Of a DNA stretch of 64,000 nucleotides, positions 53,513-62,030 are shown piece after piece. Under the pieces are notes generated by a model. That model worked only from the letters and a program-made list of their open reading frames with translations, did not search any database and was not told the DNA's origin. Within the stretch, counting starts at the first letter, position 1. Each line of letters begins with the position of its first letter. Source of the stretch: Paenibacillus_G filicis (GTDB lineage: Bacteria; Bacillota; Bacilli; Paenibacillales; NBRC-103111); assembly GCF_038070315.1 (NCBI RefSeq), contig NZ_JBBPCC010000019.1:62001-126000 (forward strand). Reading direction: 5' to 3'. A program made the position numbers and the translations under genes.

Positions 53513-54097
53513 CTAGCGGAGCACCTTGTCAATTAAGCCGTAAGCCTGTGCCTCGTCGGCGGATAAGAAGTGGTCACGGTCCGTGTCACGCTGGATTTTC
53601 TCCAGCGGCTGGCCGGTCCGCTCCGCGAGAATCGCATCCAGTGTTCGCCGCGTCTTCAGGATATGTTCGGCCTGGATCGCGATATCCGATGCCTGGCCGC
53701 GTACGCCTCCTCCTCCGACCCAGGGCTGGTGGATCATCACCTCGGCATTGGGGAGGGCAATCCGCTTGCCCGGCGCTCCGGCCGCCAGCAGCACGGCTCC
53801 GAACGAAGCGGCCAGACCGACGCAGATCGTCGAGATGTCCGGCTTCACGAACTGCATCGTATCATAGATCGCCAGACCCGAGGTGGTCGAGCCGCCCGGA
53901 CAATTGATATACAGGTGAATATCCTTCTCCGAATCGTTAGCCGTCAGGAACAGGAGCTGGGCGATGACGGCATTGGCCGTCTGGTCGTCAATTGCGCTGC
54001 CGAGGAAAATGATCCGGTCCTTCAGCAATCGCGAATAAATATCGTAGGAACGCTCTCCCCGCCCGCTCTGCTCCACGACCATAGGAATATAGCTCAT
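53513..54097 (-). CDS. clpP: ClpP protease subunit, second-type paralogue
   Basis: 194 residues with the serine-protease triad: Ser in GLAASFGAVLLA, His in EVMIHQPW, Asp in RDTDRDHFLSA. The usual catalytic context is GMAASMGAFLL, so Met-to-Leu and Met-to-Phe changes mark a divergent paralogue. It forms a tetradecamer working with a Clp ATPase; no ATPase gene is here. Third gene after the ArsR-type regulator and a 110-residue protein, 66 nt apart, so regulation by the ArsR protein is likely. Confidence 0.9.
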   Translation of the reverse strand: MSYIPMVVEQSGRGERSYDIYSRLLKDRIIFLGSAIDDQTANAVIAQLLFLTANDSEKDIHLYINCPGGSTTSGLAIYDTMQFVKPDISTICVGLAASFGAVLLAAGAPGKRIALPNAEVMIHQPWVGGGGVRGQASDIAIQAEHILKTRRTLDAILAERTGQPLEKIQRDTDRDHFLSADEAQAYGLIDKVLR

Positions 54098-54163
54098 CGT
54101 CTTCGTACCTCCCGAAAATCATATTTCAATTCAATGAAACGGTGTATTCTTGTTGTTCTCCGC

Positions 54164-54496
54164 TTACGCTGCGCAACGCAGCCCAGCCTGCAAGGACCCG
54201 CGCGCCTCGGCCGTCTTCTGCCCAAAGCCAGAGGAGGTTACCCGGATGATGGGACCGTCCTGATCTCCGTTCTCTCCGCCGATATGAATCTCTTGAATCG
54301 TGATCTCTTGGGAGCTGCCGCCGCTGCGCCGGGATTCCCAAATAATCGTCGGGGCTGCTTGCTGCGGCTGTCGCTGTTCAGTGGCTGTACCCGTCAGCAC
54401 GTCGCAGGAACGCTTCCCCTGCACCGGCTTGACCGTCCTCTGGCTGTCGGACCGGTTGGCTTCCACCCTTGCTTGATTCAGAATGCTCTTCATCAT
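54164..54496 (-). CDS. Small protein in the ArsR-clpP operon, function unknown
   Basis: 110 residues, Gln/Ser/Arg/Gly-rich, hydrophilic, no membrane segment. Its ATG overlaps the stop of the regulator gene (ATGA), with AAGGAGG 7 nt upstream inside that gene, which is good evidence that it is translated and coupled. Not a family I recognise; it has possible Pro/Gln disorder (TEQRQPQQAAPTIIW) and a beta-like IQEIHIGGENGDQ segment. Confidence 0.65.
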   Translation of the reverse strand: MMKSILNQARVEANRSDSQRTVKPVQGKRSCDVLTGTATEQRQPQQAAPTIIWESRRSGGSSQEITIQEIHIGGENGDQDGPIIRVTSSGFGQKTAEARGSLQAGLRCAA

Positions 54497-55101
54497 GCAC
54501 GATCCTCCTTGTGTTCCGGCTCGGGGTACACCGCTGTCATCACGCGGAAGCCCGCTCCCCGTCCAGCCGGTTTATATTTCTCGGATAATACACGCACCGC
54601 CTCCGCATAATCGCGGATGAATGCCTGCCTGGCCGCTTCATCGGGCAGGTAAATCTCCGTCTCCAGCACCGCACTCGGCACCTCGTCTAGATCGGACTTC
54701 TCCATCAAGCGCATCGCATCGCCCCGCATCCGCTCGGAGGCTTGGATCAGATGAAGCAGCGCGCCCTGATCCTTCATCCGCTGAACCGTTTCCTCCGGCC
54801 AGCCGAATGAATCAGGGATCAGATAGGTCCGCGCGATCGACTGATACAGCACCTCCACAAGATTCTTCACCTGCCGGGTACCGCTGCGCCGGATCAGCCC
54901 GACCTTCTCGAGCGCCTTCAGATGGTAGTTCACCTTCTGCGCGGGCTCGCCCAGCTGTCTTCCCACCTCGGAGGCCGAAGCCGGCTCCTGGAGCACCCGC
55001 AGTACCTCCGCCCGCAGCGGGTTCAGGAGCGCGATCGCCTGCTCCGCGAACTCCAGCCGGTATAGTTCCTTCACTTCGGGATTGTTCATGAGCACCACCA
55101 T
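54493..55101 (-). CDS. ArsR-type (winged-helix) regulator
   Basis: 202 residues. The winged helix (about 15-90) shows ALLNPLRAEVLRVLQEPASA then SEVGRQLGEPAQKVNYHLKA, then LEKVGLIRR. The long C-terminal part may be an effector or dimer domain. A perfect sigma-A promoter and a TTTACGTAAA palindrome lie just upstream, so autoregulation is probable. The start may be ATG 55101 or 55089. Followed by the coupled small gene and clpP; it probably senses a stress signal that needs ClpP. Confidence 0.8.
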   Translation of the reverse strand: MVVLMNNPEVKELYRLEFAEQAIALLNPLRAEVLRVLQEPASASEVGRQLGEPAQKVNYHLKALEKVGLIRRSGTRQVKNLVEVLYQSIARTYLIPDSFGWPEETVQRMKDQGALLHLIQASERMRGDAMRLMEKSDLDEVPSAVLETEIYLPDEAARQAFIRDYAEAVRVLSEKYKPAGRGAGFRVMTAVYPEPEHKEDRA

Positions 55102-55112
55102 AAAAATATTTT

Positions 55113-55122
55113 TTTACGTAAA
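55113..55122. promoter_or_regulatory. Palindromic operator of the ArsR-clpP operon
   Basis: TTTACGTAAA, perfect 10-bp palindrome extended by AT-rich flanks (AATATTT..AAATATATT). It sits at the expected transcription start, downstream of the -10 box, a position that suits a repressor. Confidence 0.5.
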
Positions 55123-55125
55123 TAT

Positions 55126-55155
55126 ATTGTATTACGATGATGCTCGTCTTGTCAA
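55126..55155 (-). promoter_or_regulatory. Promoter of the ArsR-clpP operon
   Basis: TTGACA (55155-55150, perfect -35), an 18-bp spacer and TACAAT (55131-55126) on the minus strand, about 25 nt before ATG 55101. Confidence 0.75.
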
Positions 55156-55194
55156 ACCTGGCTTTCGCCCGATCTCATAAGTTGACGGATAAGC

Positions 55195-55231
55195 AAAAAC
55201 GGCCCTCCCGGCTAAACGCCGGTAAGACCGT
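55195..55231 (-). terminator. Terminator after the PH-like gene
   Basis: ACGGTC..CCGGC pairs with GCCGG..GGCCGT around GTTTA on the minus strand and is followed by TTTTTG. Confidence 0.8.
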
Positions 55232-55311
55232 TACGTACCTTCTCTCCACCATTTCCCCGCCTGAAGCCCCTTCGTACAAAGCAAAAAAACTTCAAGCTCT
55301 TGTTGCATTCC

Positions 55312-55755
55312 TTACTTCCGCTCCACTTCAACTCCGTGACGCTCCGCTCTCCGGGCCAGTTCCTCTGACGCCTCGGCAAACAGGTGGTCTTCACGGAAGT
55401 CGTATATTTGCGTGCTCCCCCACTTGCTTTGAGCCATGATATGGATCTGCCTTCCTCTCTTCTACAGGACGAGCTTCTTCATCTCCAGCCAGGGCGTTGC
55501 CTTGCGGCCGTAACGGACGCCCTGCTCATCCGCGGACAAGAGCTGCGAACGCAGCAGCTTGCTTGCGAGCACCAGTCCAAGTACGATCCAGATCAGCATA
55601 AAGACAATCACCAGCCAGGCCCAGTCGCCTGCCTGGCGGTTCACCATAATCACACCTATCGTAATAGGAGAAAGCATCGCCGGGATCAATACGCCAACCA
55701 TCGCCCTCTGTGTAGCTTGTACCGTGTATGCCTGATTATCATGCCGAATGTCCAT
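55312..55755 (-). pseudogene. PH-like membrane protein interrupted by an amber codon
   Basis: The intact part is 97 residues from ATG 55755 (AAGGAGG, two membrane helices, then LSADEQGVRYGRKATPWLEM, which opens a bacterial PH domain). It stops at TAG 55464-55462 after KKLVL. In the same frame the sequence continues KRGRQIHIMAQS, KWGSTQIYDFRE and the helix EASEELARRAERHGVEV to TAA at 55312, exactly the missing PH strands and terminal helix. The simplest reading is a nonsense mutation or sequence error in one gene. The alternative is a separate 41-residue ORF from ATG 55437 (AGGAAGG 12-14 nt upstream). Confidence 0.5.
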
Positions 55756-55866
55756 AGTCCGTTTCCTCCTTATCTTATTCAGGTCTCATAACCGATCTGA
55801 TGGACATGTCTACGAACGGGTGACCAAACATCCGTTTTCTGTCGCGAATAGCTCACATCTTGTATA

Positions 55867-56064
55867 ATGGAATACAATGCCAGATACATATCACTCGTTC
55901 ATAGAAAAGCAAGACCGGTGCTGATCACAGATATCGAAATGCCCAGGCTGTCCGGCAATGAAATGGAGAGCTTCGTACATGCGTAAGCGCTAACAAACCC
56001 TGCGATAACGGAAATATCGCATACCGAAGAGCACCACCCTATTATCCTGATCATGTTCCACATG
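55867..56064 (+). pseudogene. Remnant of a CheY-like receiver domain
   Basis: The frame from 55867 reads ARPVLITDIEMPRLSGNEME, the phosphoacceptor-Asp region of a receiver domain. It then meets TAA at 55984, after which the same frame resumes ALTNPAITEIS..HHPIILIMF, matching the next helix and strand of a receiver. No ribosome site and no N-terminal part are visible. A decayed response-regulator fragment just upstream of the deacetylase gene. Confidence 0.45.
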
Positions 56065-56098
56065 CAGACAAGGGCCTCACGGCCAAGGAGGAATGGCA

Positions 56099-56896
56099 AT
56101 GAACATACGCTACGACCGGTTTCCCGGCGGACGAACCAAAGCGATAACCCTGAGCTACGACGATGGCCGGGAAGAGGACCGGCAGCTTGTCGCCACCATG
56201 AATGAATATGGGCTGAAGGGCGCGTTTCATCTCAACTCGGGCCTCCTCGACAGACCCGGCTATCTGCGGGCGGATGAGATCCGGACGCTGTTTGCAGGAC
56301 AAGAAGTATCGGCCCATACGGCTACTCATCCTTTCCTGGACATTACCCCTCCGGAACGCGTCGTCATGGAGATCATGGAAGATCGCGACACTCTGGAGCG
56401 GCTTGTCGGCTACCCTGTACGCGGGATGAGCTATCCCTTCGGGTCCTGGAACGATCAGGTGGTATCGGCCTTGCCCGGCCTCGGTATTGAATACGCGCGA
56501 ACGACGAACGCCACCAAGTCGTTCCAACTGCCTGCCGACTTCAGTCTCTGGCATCCGACCTGCCATCATCACGACATGCTGGAATACGGTGAACGTCTGC
56601 TGAACCATAATCCCTGGAACAACCGAATGGCTCTGCTCTACGTATGGGGGCATAGCTATGAATTTGAAAAGGACCAGCATTGGAGCAAGCTGGAGCAATT
56701 CGGACAATTAGTCGGAGGACGCAGCGATATCTGGTATGCGACCAATGCCGAGATCGTCGCCTACATGAAGGCCGTTCGAGAGCTTCGCCTCTCCGTCTCC
56801 GGCCGCATCGTGCATAACCCGTCCGCCCTGTCCGTGTGGATTCAAGTGGACGACACGACGATTGAACTCAGAAGCGGTGAGATCAGAGAAGTATGA
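56099..56896 (+). CDS. Polysaccharide deacetylase (NodB-type)
   Basis: 265 residues. The NodB fold is marked by TLSYDDGREEDR (Asp base and metal Asp), SAHTATHPF (two His) and MSYPFGSWN. No signal peptide is present, which suggests an intracellular or non-classical enzyme. The start at ATG 56099 has AAGGAGG 7 nt upstream; ATG 56093 is one base from that site. The C-terminal part (about 225-265) is a beta-strand extension. The substrate is unknown. Confidence 0.85.
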   Translation: MNIRYDRFPGGRTKAITLSYDDGREEDRQLVATMNEYGLKGAFHLNSGLLDRPGYLRADEIRTLFAGQEVSAHTATHPFLDITPPERVVMEIMEDRDTLERLVGYPVRGMSYPFGSWNDQVVSALPGLGIEYARTTNATKSFQLPADFSLWHPTCHHHDMLEYGERLLNHNPWNNRMALLYVWGHSYEFEKDQHWSKLEQFGQLVGGRSDIWYATNAEIVAYMKAVRELRLSVSGRIVHNPSALSVWIQVDDTTIELRSGEIREV

Positions 56897-56950
56897 CGGA
56901 ACCGCAATCAGATAGATATAGATAACGAAACGCAGCAAAAAAAGTAACAC

Positions 56951-56989
56951 AAAAAATCCGGAAACCTTAGCGGTTGATCCGGATTTTTT
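56951..56989. terminator. Bidirectional terminator between deacetylase and ferritin
   Basis: AAAAAATCCGGA..TCCGGATTTTTT, 12 bp on each side, with T runs on both strands. Confidence 0.88.
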
Positions 56990-57023
56990 GTCACTCTCTT
57001 CAAAGTCGGGAGCTGCCCCAAAA

Positions 57024-57542
57024 TTAAGCTTCGCCGCCAGTGGTAGGAGGCACGAAGGTACGCTGGGCCAACTCGGCATCCAGCATATAGAAAGCATTGC
57101 TGTCCTTATCGATCCGACGGAGCTTCTGAATGATGCTGTCGAAGGTCGCTTCCTCCTCGACTTGCTCATCGATAAACCATTTCAGGAAGTTAATCGTGGC
57201 ATGCTCGCGCTCATTCCAAGCGATATCCGACAGCTCATAGATCCGTTTCGTTACCGTCTGTTCATGAGAGAAGGCATGCTCGAAAGCATCCAGCAGCGAG
57301 GAATAAGCATTCTGCGGATCCTCCATGCCGGACACGTGAGCGCGTTTACCCAGCGTATTGATAAAGTGGAAAATTTTCATCGCATGGAACTTCTCTTCCT
57401 CCGCCTGAACAATGAAGAAGTTGGCAAACCCGTCAAAGCTTTCGGACGAGCAGTAGCCGGCCATAGCCAGATACACTTGGGAGGAGTAAAACTCATAGTT
57501 CATTTGTTCGTTCAGTTTGGCGAGCAGGTTATCACTCAGCAT
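57024..57542 (-). CDS. ftnA: Ferritin
   Basis: 172 residues forming an iron-storage 24-mer. The ferroxidase site is seen in MNYEFYSSQVYLAMA (Glu) and QAEEEKFHAMKIF (Glu and His), followed by EREHATINFLKWFIDEQVEE (Glu-x-x-H and Glu). Stores iron as ferrihydrite and protects from Fe(II) toxicity. AAGGGG lies 9 nt before the ATG; no clear Fur box is seen. Confidence 0.95.
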   Translation of the reverse strand: MLSDNLLAKLNEQMNYEFYSSQVYLAMAGYCSSESFDGFANFFIVQAEEEKFHAMKIFHFINTLGKRAHVSGMEDPQNAYSSLLDAFEHAFSHEQTVTKRIYELSDIAWNEREHATINFLKWFIDEQVEEEATFDSIIQKLRRIDKDSNAFYMLDAELAQRTFVPPTTGGEA

Positions 57543-57555
57543 CAGGTCACGCCCC

Positions 57556-57783
57556 TTATTTTGTGAAGGTTATCGTTACATACCAGCTTGAACCAGAAAG
57601 GGCGCCGTCGTGTTTGCAGCACGCTGTGCTTGATCCCTGCCACTTGCCCGCCTGCAAGGCGTCCTCAAGCGGTCTGATTAGCTCTATTTTACCATGTTCC
57701 ATGATCTTCCTCAATAACAGCAACGGGGCGAACATGTACATACGGCCCTTATACAGCTTCTCAACGTAGGATATGATTCCCAT
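57556..57783 (-). CDS. Possible small protein upstream of ferritin
   Basis: A 75-residue frame: MGIISYVEKLYKGRMYM, a central helical REKIM-like stretch (LLLLRKIMEHGKIELIRP), a C end with SGSSWYVTITFTK. It ends 13 nt before the ferritin start, so it could be coupled. The ribosome site is weak and an opposing frame covers the same bases, so it is uncertain. Confidence 0.35.
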   Translation of the reverse strand: MGIISYVEKLYKGRMYMFAPLLLLRKIMEHGKIELIRPLEDALQAGKWQGSSTACCKHDGALSGSSWYVTITFTK

Positions 57784-57867
57784 AAGTGAATCGAGTATTC
57801 CTATGCTCAGCGGATGTAACGAATATATGCCTCGGCATAAAAGACTGCTTAATCTCCCAACGAACGA

Positions 57868-57912
57868 AACGACCGCCTTACGCGCAACCTGCTGCGTGTA
57901 AGGCGGCCGTTC
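57868..57912 (-). terminator. Terminator after the BIG2 protein gene
   Basis: ACGACCGCCTTACGCG pairs nearly perfectly with CGCGTGTAAGGCGGCCGT-type sequence on the other arm; T-rich tails on both strands. It lies 9 nt past the stop. Confidence 0.8.
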
Positions 57913-57920
57913 TTTGTCAC

Positions 57921-60527
57921 CTAGCCGTTAACGGTCACGACGATGGTCGTTCTCATCTTGGCGTACGTTACGGTGATGGTCGCTTTGCCCTTGCCCGTCG
58001 CCTTGATGATGCCATCCTTCACATCGGCAACCCGGATGTTCGAGGACGTCCACAGACCCTCTATTGTCACATCCTGATCGCTACCGTCAAAGAAGGTTGC
58101 GGTGGCCTTGGCATCGAAGGTCGCGCCCTTCTTCAGGTCGATCGCGACTTCATTCGTTTTCAGGTATTTCAGCTTGTCGATTTCCACCGGAATATTGATG
58201 CTCTTACCGGCCAGGGACACGACGATGATCGCCGAACCCGCGTCAACAGCGGTAACCAATCCGTCCTTCACATCGGCTATCTTATAATTGGTTGACCTCC
58301 AAGCAGCCGAATCATTCATTTCCTTCTTGCTTCCATCCGACAGCACCGCCGTCAGGTTGATCTGTACGGAATCGCCCCGCTTCGTGCTGACGAACTTCTT
58401 GTCGACCTCGATGCTTTGAATAACGCCGATTTCGACAGGAATCGAGACCGTTTTGCCGCCATAAGTAGCCGTAATCGTAGTCTTGCCGCGGGAAATTGCC
58501 TTAACAACCCCATTGGTGACTTGAGCGATCTTCTCATCAGCAGATTTCCACTCCGCTTCCTGAACCACATTCTTTGACGCTCCGCTGCTGTCGGTGGCCA
58601 TCAGGACGATCGCTTTGCTTTCTCCCAGATCAAAGGACAACGTCATCGGAGTGGCCACCAGCTTGTTAGCCATGTCGACTTGGACCACGATATCCACCGA
58701 CTTGCCTCCAAAGGAGACGTTGATCTTCGTTTCGCCGGAGCTCACCGCCGTTACCCTGCCGTCCTCAGTGACGGTTGCGATCTTAACGTCGGAGCTTGTC
58801 CATACCGCGTCGCTGGCGACGTTACTCGTCGTTCCGTCGGTGTACGTAGCCTTGAGGCTGAGCGTCTTGGACTCGCTCTTAGCGAGGATCAGCTTGGTCT
58901 GATCTACCGTCAGCGTCTTGAGCACGCCGACCGATACCTGAATCGTAACCGAACGAGTGCCGAATACGGCCTTCACGCTCGTCGCGCCCGTACCTACACC
59001 CGATACAAGCCCTTTGCGGACTTCGGCAATTTCCTCATTGGCGGAGGTCCATACCGCCTTGCTCGTGATATCCTCTTCACGTCCGTCCGCATAAATGGCC
59101 TTCACCGTTACTTGCTCGGTAGAGCCGACTTGAAACTGAACATTCTTATGACTGGAAGACAGCTTGATCGGCACGTCGACCGAGATCGCGGCCGTTACCG
59201 TTTTGCCTCCGTATGTAGCCTTCGCTTTTGTCACGCCCGCTTTTTTGGCCGTCACTTTGCCTTTCGTTACGGTGGCAATCGCCGAGTCTTCCACGCTCCA
59301 CTCAGCAACCTGTGTCACGTCCTCCTGGGTGTCATCGCCGTAGAACGCCTTCAACGTGAGCTGGCCGGACTCGTTCGTTTTGACGAACAGCTCCTCCGTA
59401 TTCAGCTCCAGACGGTTCGGAACGTCAATTTCAACTTTAACTTTGACCGTTTTGTTCCCGTACTTGGCAGAAACCGTCGTCTCGCCGGAGGCATTGGCGC
59501 TAACCTTGCCCTTAGTGACGTAAGCCGTGTCCTCATTCTCGGACGTCCACTCCGCTTTGGCTGTTGCGTCCTCTGTACTTCCGTCCGCGTAAGTGGCTGT
59601 CAGCTTGAGCTGTGCGGTATCACCCTTCTTCATGTACAGAGTCTGCTTGTCCAGCTCGATCTTCAGGGTCTGATCCACGATAACCTTAATCGTCGTCGAT
59701 TTGGTGCCGTAGGTCCCTTTGATATTCGTCTGTCCCGGGCCGTAGGCGGTAATTTTCCCCTTGATGACGTCCGCGATCGAGCTATCGTCCGTTTCCCAAT
59801 CGGCCTTATCGGATACATCTTCCTGCGTGCCGTCCGGGTAAGTGGCCATCAGCTTGATATTTGCGGATTCCCCCTTAAGCAGGGAAAGCTCTGTTTTATC
59901 CGCATCCACACGCTTGACAATCTCCACGCTCACCGGGATCGTCACCTGCTGGCCGCTGTACTTGGCCGTGACGCTCCCGGTACCTGAACTATGGCCCGTA
60001 ACCTTACCATTAACCACCGTTGCGATGGCACCATTATCGATATTCCAGTCAGCCTTATCGGTCACATCCTCGTTGGTGCCGTCGTCGTAATAAGCCGTCA
60101 GCTTGACCTGCTCGGATTGGTTCTGTCTAAGGTTGATCTGCTGCTTATCCTTAATCAGCGAGCGCAGCTTCTTGGTGACCGTCACATTCACGATGACGGT
60201 CTTGCCCATAAAAGTGGCTGTAAGAGCGGCCTTTCCTTCCTTCTTAGCCGTAACGGCGCCTGCATAGACGGCTACCGTATCCGGGTCGCCCGAGCTCCAT
60301 TCCGTTTTCACCGATACATTCTCTGTCGTTCCGTTTACGTATACAGCTGTCGCCGTTAACGTAGCCGTACCGCCGACCTCCAGAGTCAGCTCGTTCTTGT
60401 TCAAAACCAGGCTTGAAATTTCATTGGCTGCCCATACCTGCTGCGGTCCCGTGAAGCCTCCCGCTCCCAAAGCGACGACCAGCGCAAGCGCCATGATTTT
60501 GATCCAATGAAAACGCATCTGTTTCAT
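57921..60527 (-). CDS. Secreted protein of ten BIG2 immunoglobulin-like domains
   Basis: 868 residues. The signal peptide (IMALALVVALGAGGFTG, cleaved near VWAANE) is followed only by ten domains of about 83 residues, each with an A-strand, DGT(x)EDVT, a W (EWTSENEDTAYV-like), and G(K/L)V(T/S)A..G..T motif. BIG2 domains are surface adhesion or spacing modules. No SLH, LPXTG or catalytic domain, so anchoring is unclear. Start ATG 60527 or ATG 60518 (AGGAG 2 and 11 nt upstream). A sigma-D-like promoter precedes it. Confidence 0.88.
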   Translation of the reverse strand: MKQMRFHWIKIMALALVVALGAGGFTGPQQVWAANEISSLVLNKNELTLEVGGTATLTATAVYVNGTTENVSVKTEWSSGDPDTVAVYAGAVTAKKEGKAALTATFMGKTVIVNVTVTKKLRSLIKDKQQINLRQNQSEQVKLTAYYDDGTNEDVTDKADWNIDNGAIATVVNGKVTGHSSGTGSVTAKYSGQQVTIPVSVEIVKRVDADKTELSLLKGESANIKLMATYPDGTQEDVSDKADWETDDSSIADVIKGKITAYGPGQTNIKGTYGTKSTTIKVIVDQTLKIELDKQTLYMKKGDTAQLKLTATYADGSTEDATAKAEWTSENEDTAYVTKGKVSANASGETTVSAKYGNKTVKVKVEIDVPNRLELNTEELFVKTNESGQLTLKAFYGDDTQEDVTQVAEWSVEDSAIATVTKGKVTAKKAGVTKAKATYGGKTVTAAISVDVPIKLSSSHKNVQFQVGSTEQVTVKAIYADGREEDITSKAVWTSANEEIAEVRKGLVSGVGTGATSVKAVFGTRSVTIQVSVGVLKTLTVDQTKLILAKSESKTLSLKATYTDGTTSNVASDAVWTSSDVKIATVTEDGRVTAVSSGETKINVSFGGKSVDIVVQVDMANKLVATPMTLSFDLGESKAIVLMATDSSGASKNVVQEAEWKSADEKIAQVTNGVVKAISRGKTTITATYGGKTVSIPVEIGVIQSIEVDKKFVSTKRGDSVQINLTAVLSDGSKKEMNDSAAWRSTNYKIADVKDGLVTAVDAGSAIIVVSLAGKSINIPVEIDKLKYLKTNEVAIDLKKGATFDAKATATFFDGSDQDVTIEGLWTSSNIRVADVKDGIIKATGKGKATITVTYAKMRTTIVVTVNG

Positions 60528-60568
60528 CTCTCCTGTCTGTTCCTGCCCAAAATAGATAGCTCCTCTTT

Positions 60569-60596
60569 ATATCGACATTCAGAGGCGGATTCTTTA
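60569..60596 (-). promoter_or_regulatory. Sigma-D-like (motility sigma) promoter of the BIG2 gene
   Basis: TAAA (60596-60593), a 16-bp spacer and GTCGATAT (60576-60569) on the minus strand, against consensus TAAA-N15-GCCGATAT. It lies about 42 nt before the ATG. 7 of 8 bases match in the -10 element. Confidence 0.4.
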
Positions 60597-60740
60597 GGTT
60601 TTGGCCGAATAATATTCCACCGGTCTTTTCCCGGCGCGGGCAGCTTAGACATGGATCGGTCATAGGACGAATATGCTGGTTATAGCCACTCTGCGGCCCG
60701 GCCGCAGCATTGCCCGTACGAAAAGGAGAGGATCGCCTTT

Positions 60741-62030
60741 ATGCAAATTCATGTCGTTACGCCCGGACAGTCTCTCTATCAGCTCTCGCGCGTCTATCAG
60801 GTGCCGGTGGCGGCCATCGCCGACGCCAATGAGCTGCACACTGCGGAAACCCTGGTCGTCGGCCAGGCCCTCGTCATTCCCATCGTCGGCCAATACTACG
60901 TCGTACGCCCTGGCGATACGCTCGGCGGGATCGCCGGAGAGCATCATCTAAGCGCTCAGCGCCTGGCGGATGTCAACGGATTGAATGCCGGGGAACCGCT
61001 CCAGGCAGGCACCCGGCTGTATATTCCTCCGGCACCGCGACGCAGCGCAGAGACGAATGCCTATCTCGAGCCGCGGGGTGGAGCGGTCAGTCCGGCCCTC
61101 ACGAGAGCGGCCCAGGAAGCAGCCCCCCATCTGACCTACCTCGGCCCGTTCAGCTTCCGCATCCGACGCGACGGAACCCTCGAGCGTCCGCCTCTAGGGG
61201 ACCTTCGGAAGATTACCCGCGCGCAAGGCGTCACGCTGATGATGGTCGTCACCAACCTGGAGAACGATCAGTTCAGCGCCGAGCTGGGCGAAGTCATTCT
61301 GAATGATACGGGGCTACAAGACAAGCTGCTATCCACGATTATCGCGACGGCCCGCGAGCTCGGCTTCCGGGACATTCACTTCGATATCGAGCATCTGCGG
61401 CCCCAGGACCGCGAAGCCTATAACCGCTTCCTGCGCAAGGCCGCCGCGGCTATTCACCGCGAGGGGTTCCTGATGTCCACCGCCCTGGCACCCAAGACGA
61501 GCGCTTCCCAGACCGGGGCCTGGTATACGGCTCACGATTACAAGACCCACGGCGAGGTGGCGGACTTCGTCGTGATCATGACTTACGAATGGGGCTATAG
61601 CGGAGGGCCTCCGATGCCCGTGTCTCCGATCGGTCCTGTCCGACAGGTGCTGGAATACGCACTGACCGAGATGCCCGCTTCCAAGATCATGATGGGCCAG
61701 AATTTGTACGGCTACGACTGGACCCTGCCTTATGTGCCTGGAGGCGCTTATGCCAAGGCTGTCAGCCCGCAGGAGGCAATTCGCCTGGCCCGAACCCACC
61801 ATGCTCGGATCGATTACGATGCCAAGGCTCAGGCGCCTCACTTTACGTATTGGGACCCCTCCGGCAAAGAGCATATCGTCTGGTTCGAGGACGCCCGTTC
61901 CATTCAGGCTAAGTTCGACCTGCTGAAGGAGCTGGAGCTGAGAGGAATCAGCTATTGGAAGCTGGGCCTCCCTTTTCCGCAGAACTGGCTGCTGCTGGAG
62001 GATAACTTCCAGGTCGTGAAGAAAGACTAG
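60741..62030 (+). CDS. sleL: LysM-GH18 spore cortex lytic enzyme (SleL/YaaH type)
   Basis: 429 residues: two LysM domains (about 3-48 and 52-98; VTPGQSLYQLSRVYQVP, VRPGDTLGGIAGEHH), then a GH18 barrel (about 115-425). Catalytic Glu in DIHFDIEHLRP (the DxxDxDxE motif), with LMSTALAPKT and YDWTLPYVPGGAY as substrate-cleft segments. Hydrolyses cortex fragments during germination in Bacillus. The length equals B. subtilis YaaH. AAGGAG is 12 nt before the ATG. Confidence 0.92.
   Translation: MQIHVVTPGQSLYQLSRVYQVPVAAIADANELHTAETLVVGQALVIPIVGQYYVVRPGDTLGGIAGEHHLSAQRLADVNGLNAGEPLQAGTRLYIPPAPRRSAETNAYLEPRGGAVSPALTRAAQEAAPHLTYLGPFSFRIRRDGTLERPPLGDLRKITRAQGVTLMMVVTNLENDQFSAELGEVILNDTGLQDKLLSTIIATARELGFRDIHFDIEHLRPQDREAYNRFLRKAAAAIHREGFLMSTALAPKTSASQTGAWYTAHDYKTHGEVADFVVIMTYEWGYSGGPPMPVSPIGPVRQVLEYALTEMPASKIMMGQNLYGYDWTLPYVPGGAYAKAVSPQEAIRLARTHHARIDYDAKAQAPHFTYWDPSGKEHIVWFEDARSIQAKFDLLKELELRGISYWKLGLPFPQNWLLLEDNFQVVKKD

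Noticed and set aside
55462..55464. TAG as selenocysteine- or pyrrolysine-type recoding
   Set aside because: Selenocysteine uses TGA, and no hairpin or context for recoding is seen. A mutation is the simpler reading.
56708..57169. 153-codon minus frame across the ferritin-deacetylase junction
   Set aside because: It reads through the bidirectional terminator and overlaps two well-supported genes.
57563..57769. 68-codon plus-strand frame opposite the small protein before ferritin
   Set aside because: No ribosome site, and Cys/Pro/Ser-rich composition typical of an antisense shadow.
58680..59987. 435-codon frame antisense to the BIG2 gene
   Set aside because: The length comes from the repeat structure of the BIG2 gene. 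It has no ribosome site or recognisable domain.
57921..60440. Periodic similarity of about 250 bp across the BIG2 gene
   Set aside because: Explained by ten protein domains; at DNA level the copies are diverged, so it is not a repeat element.
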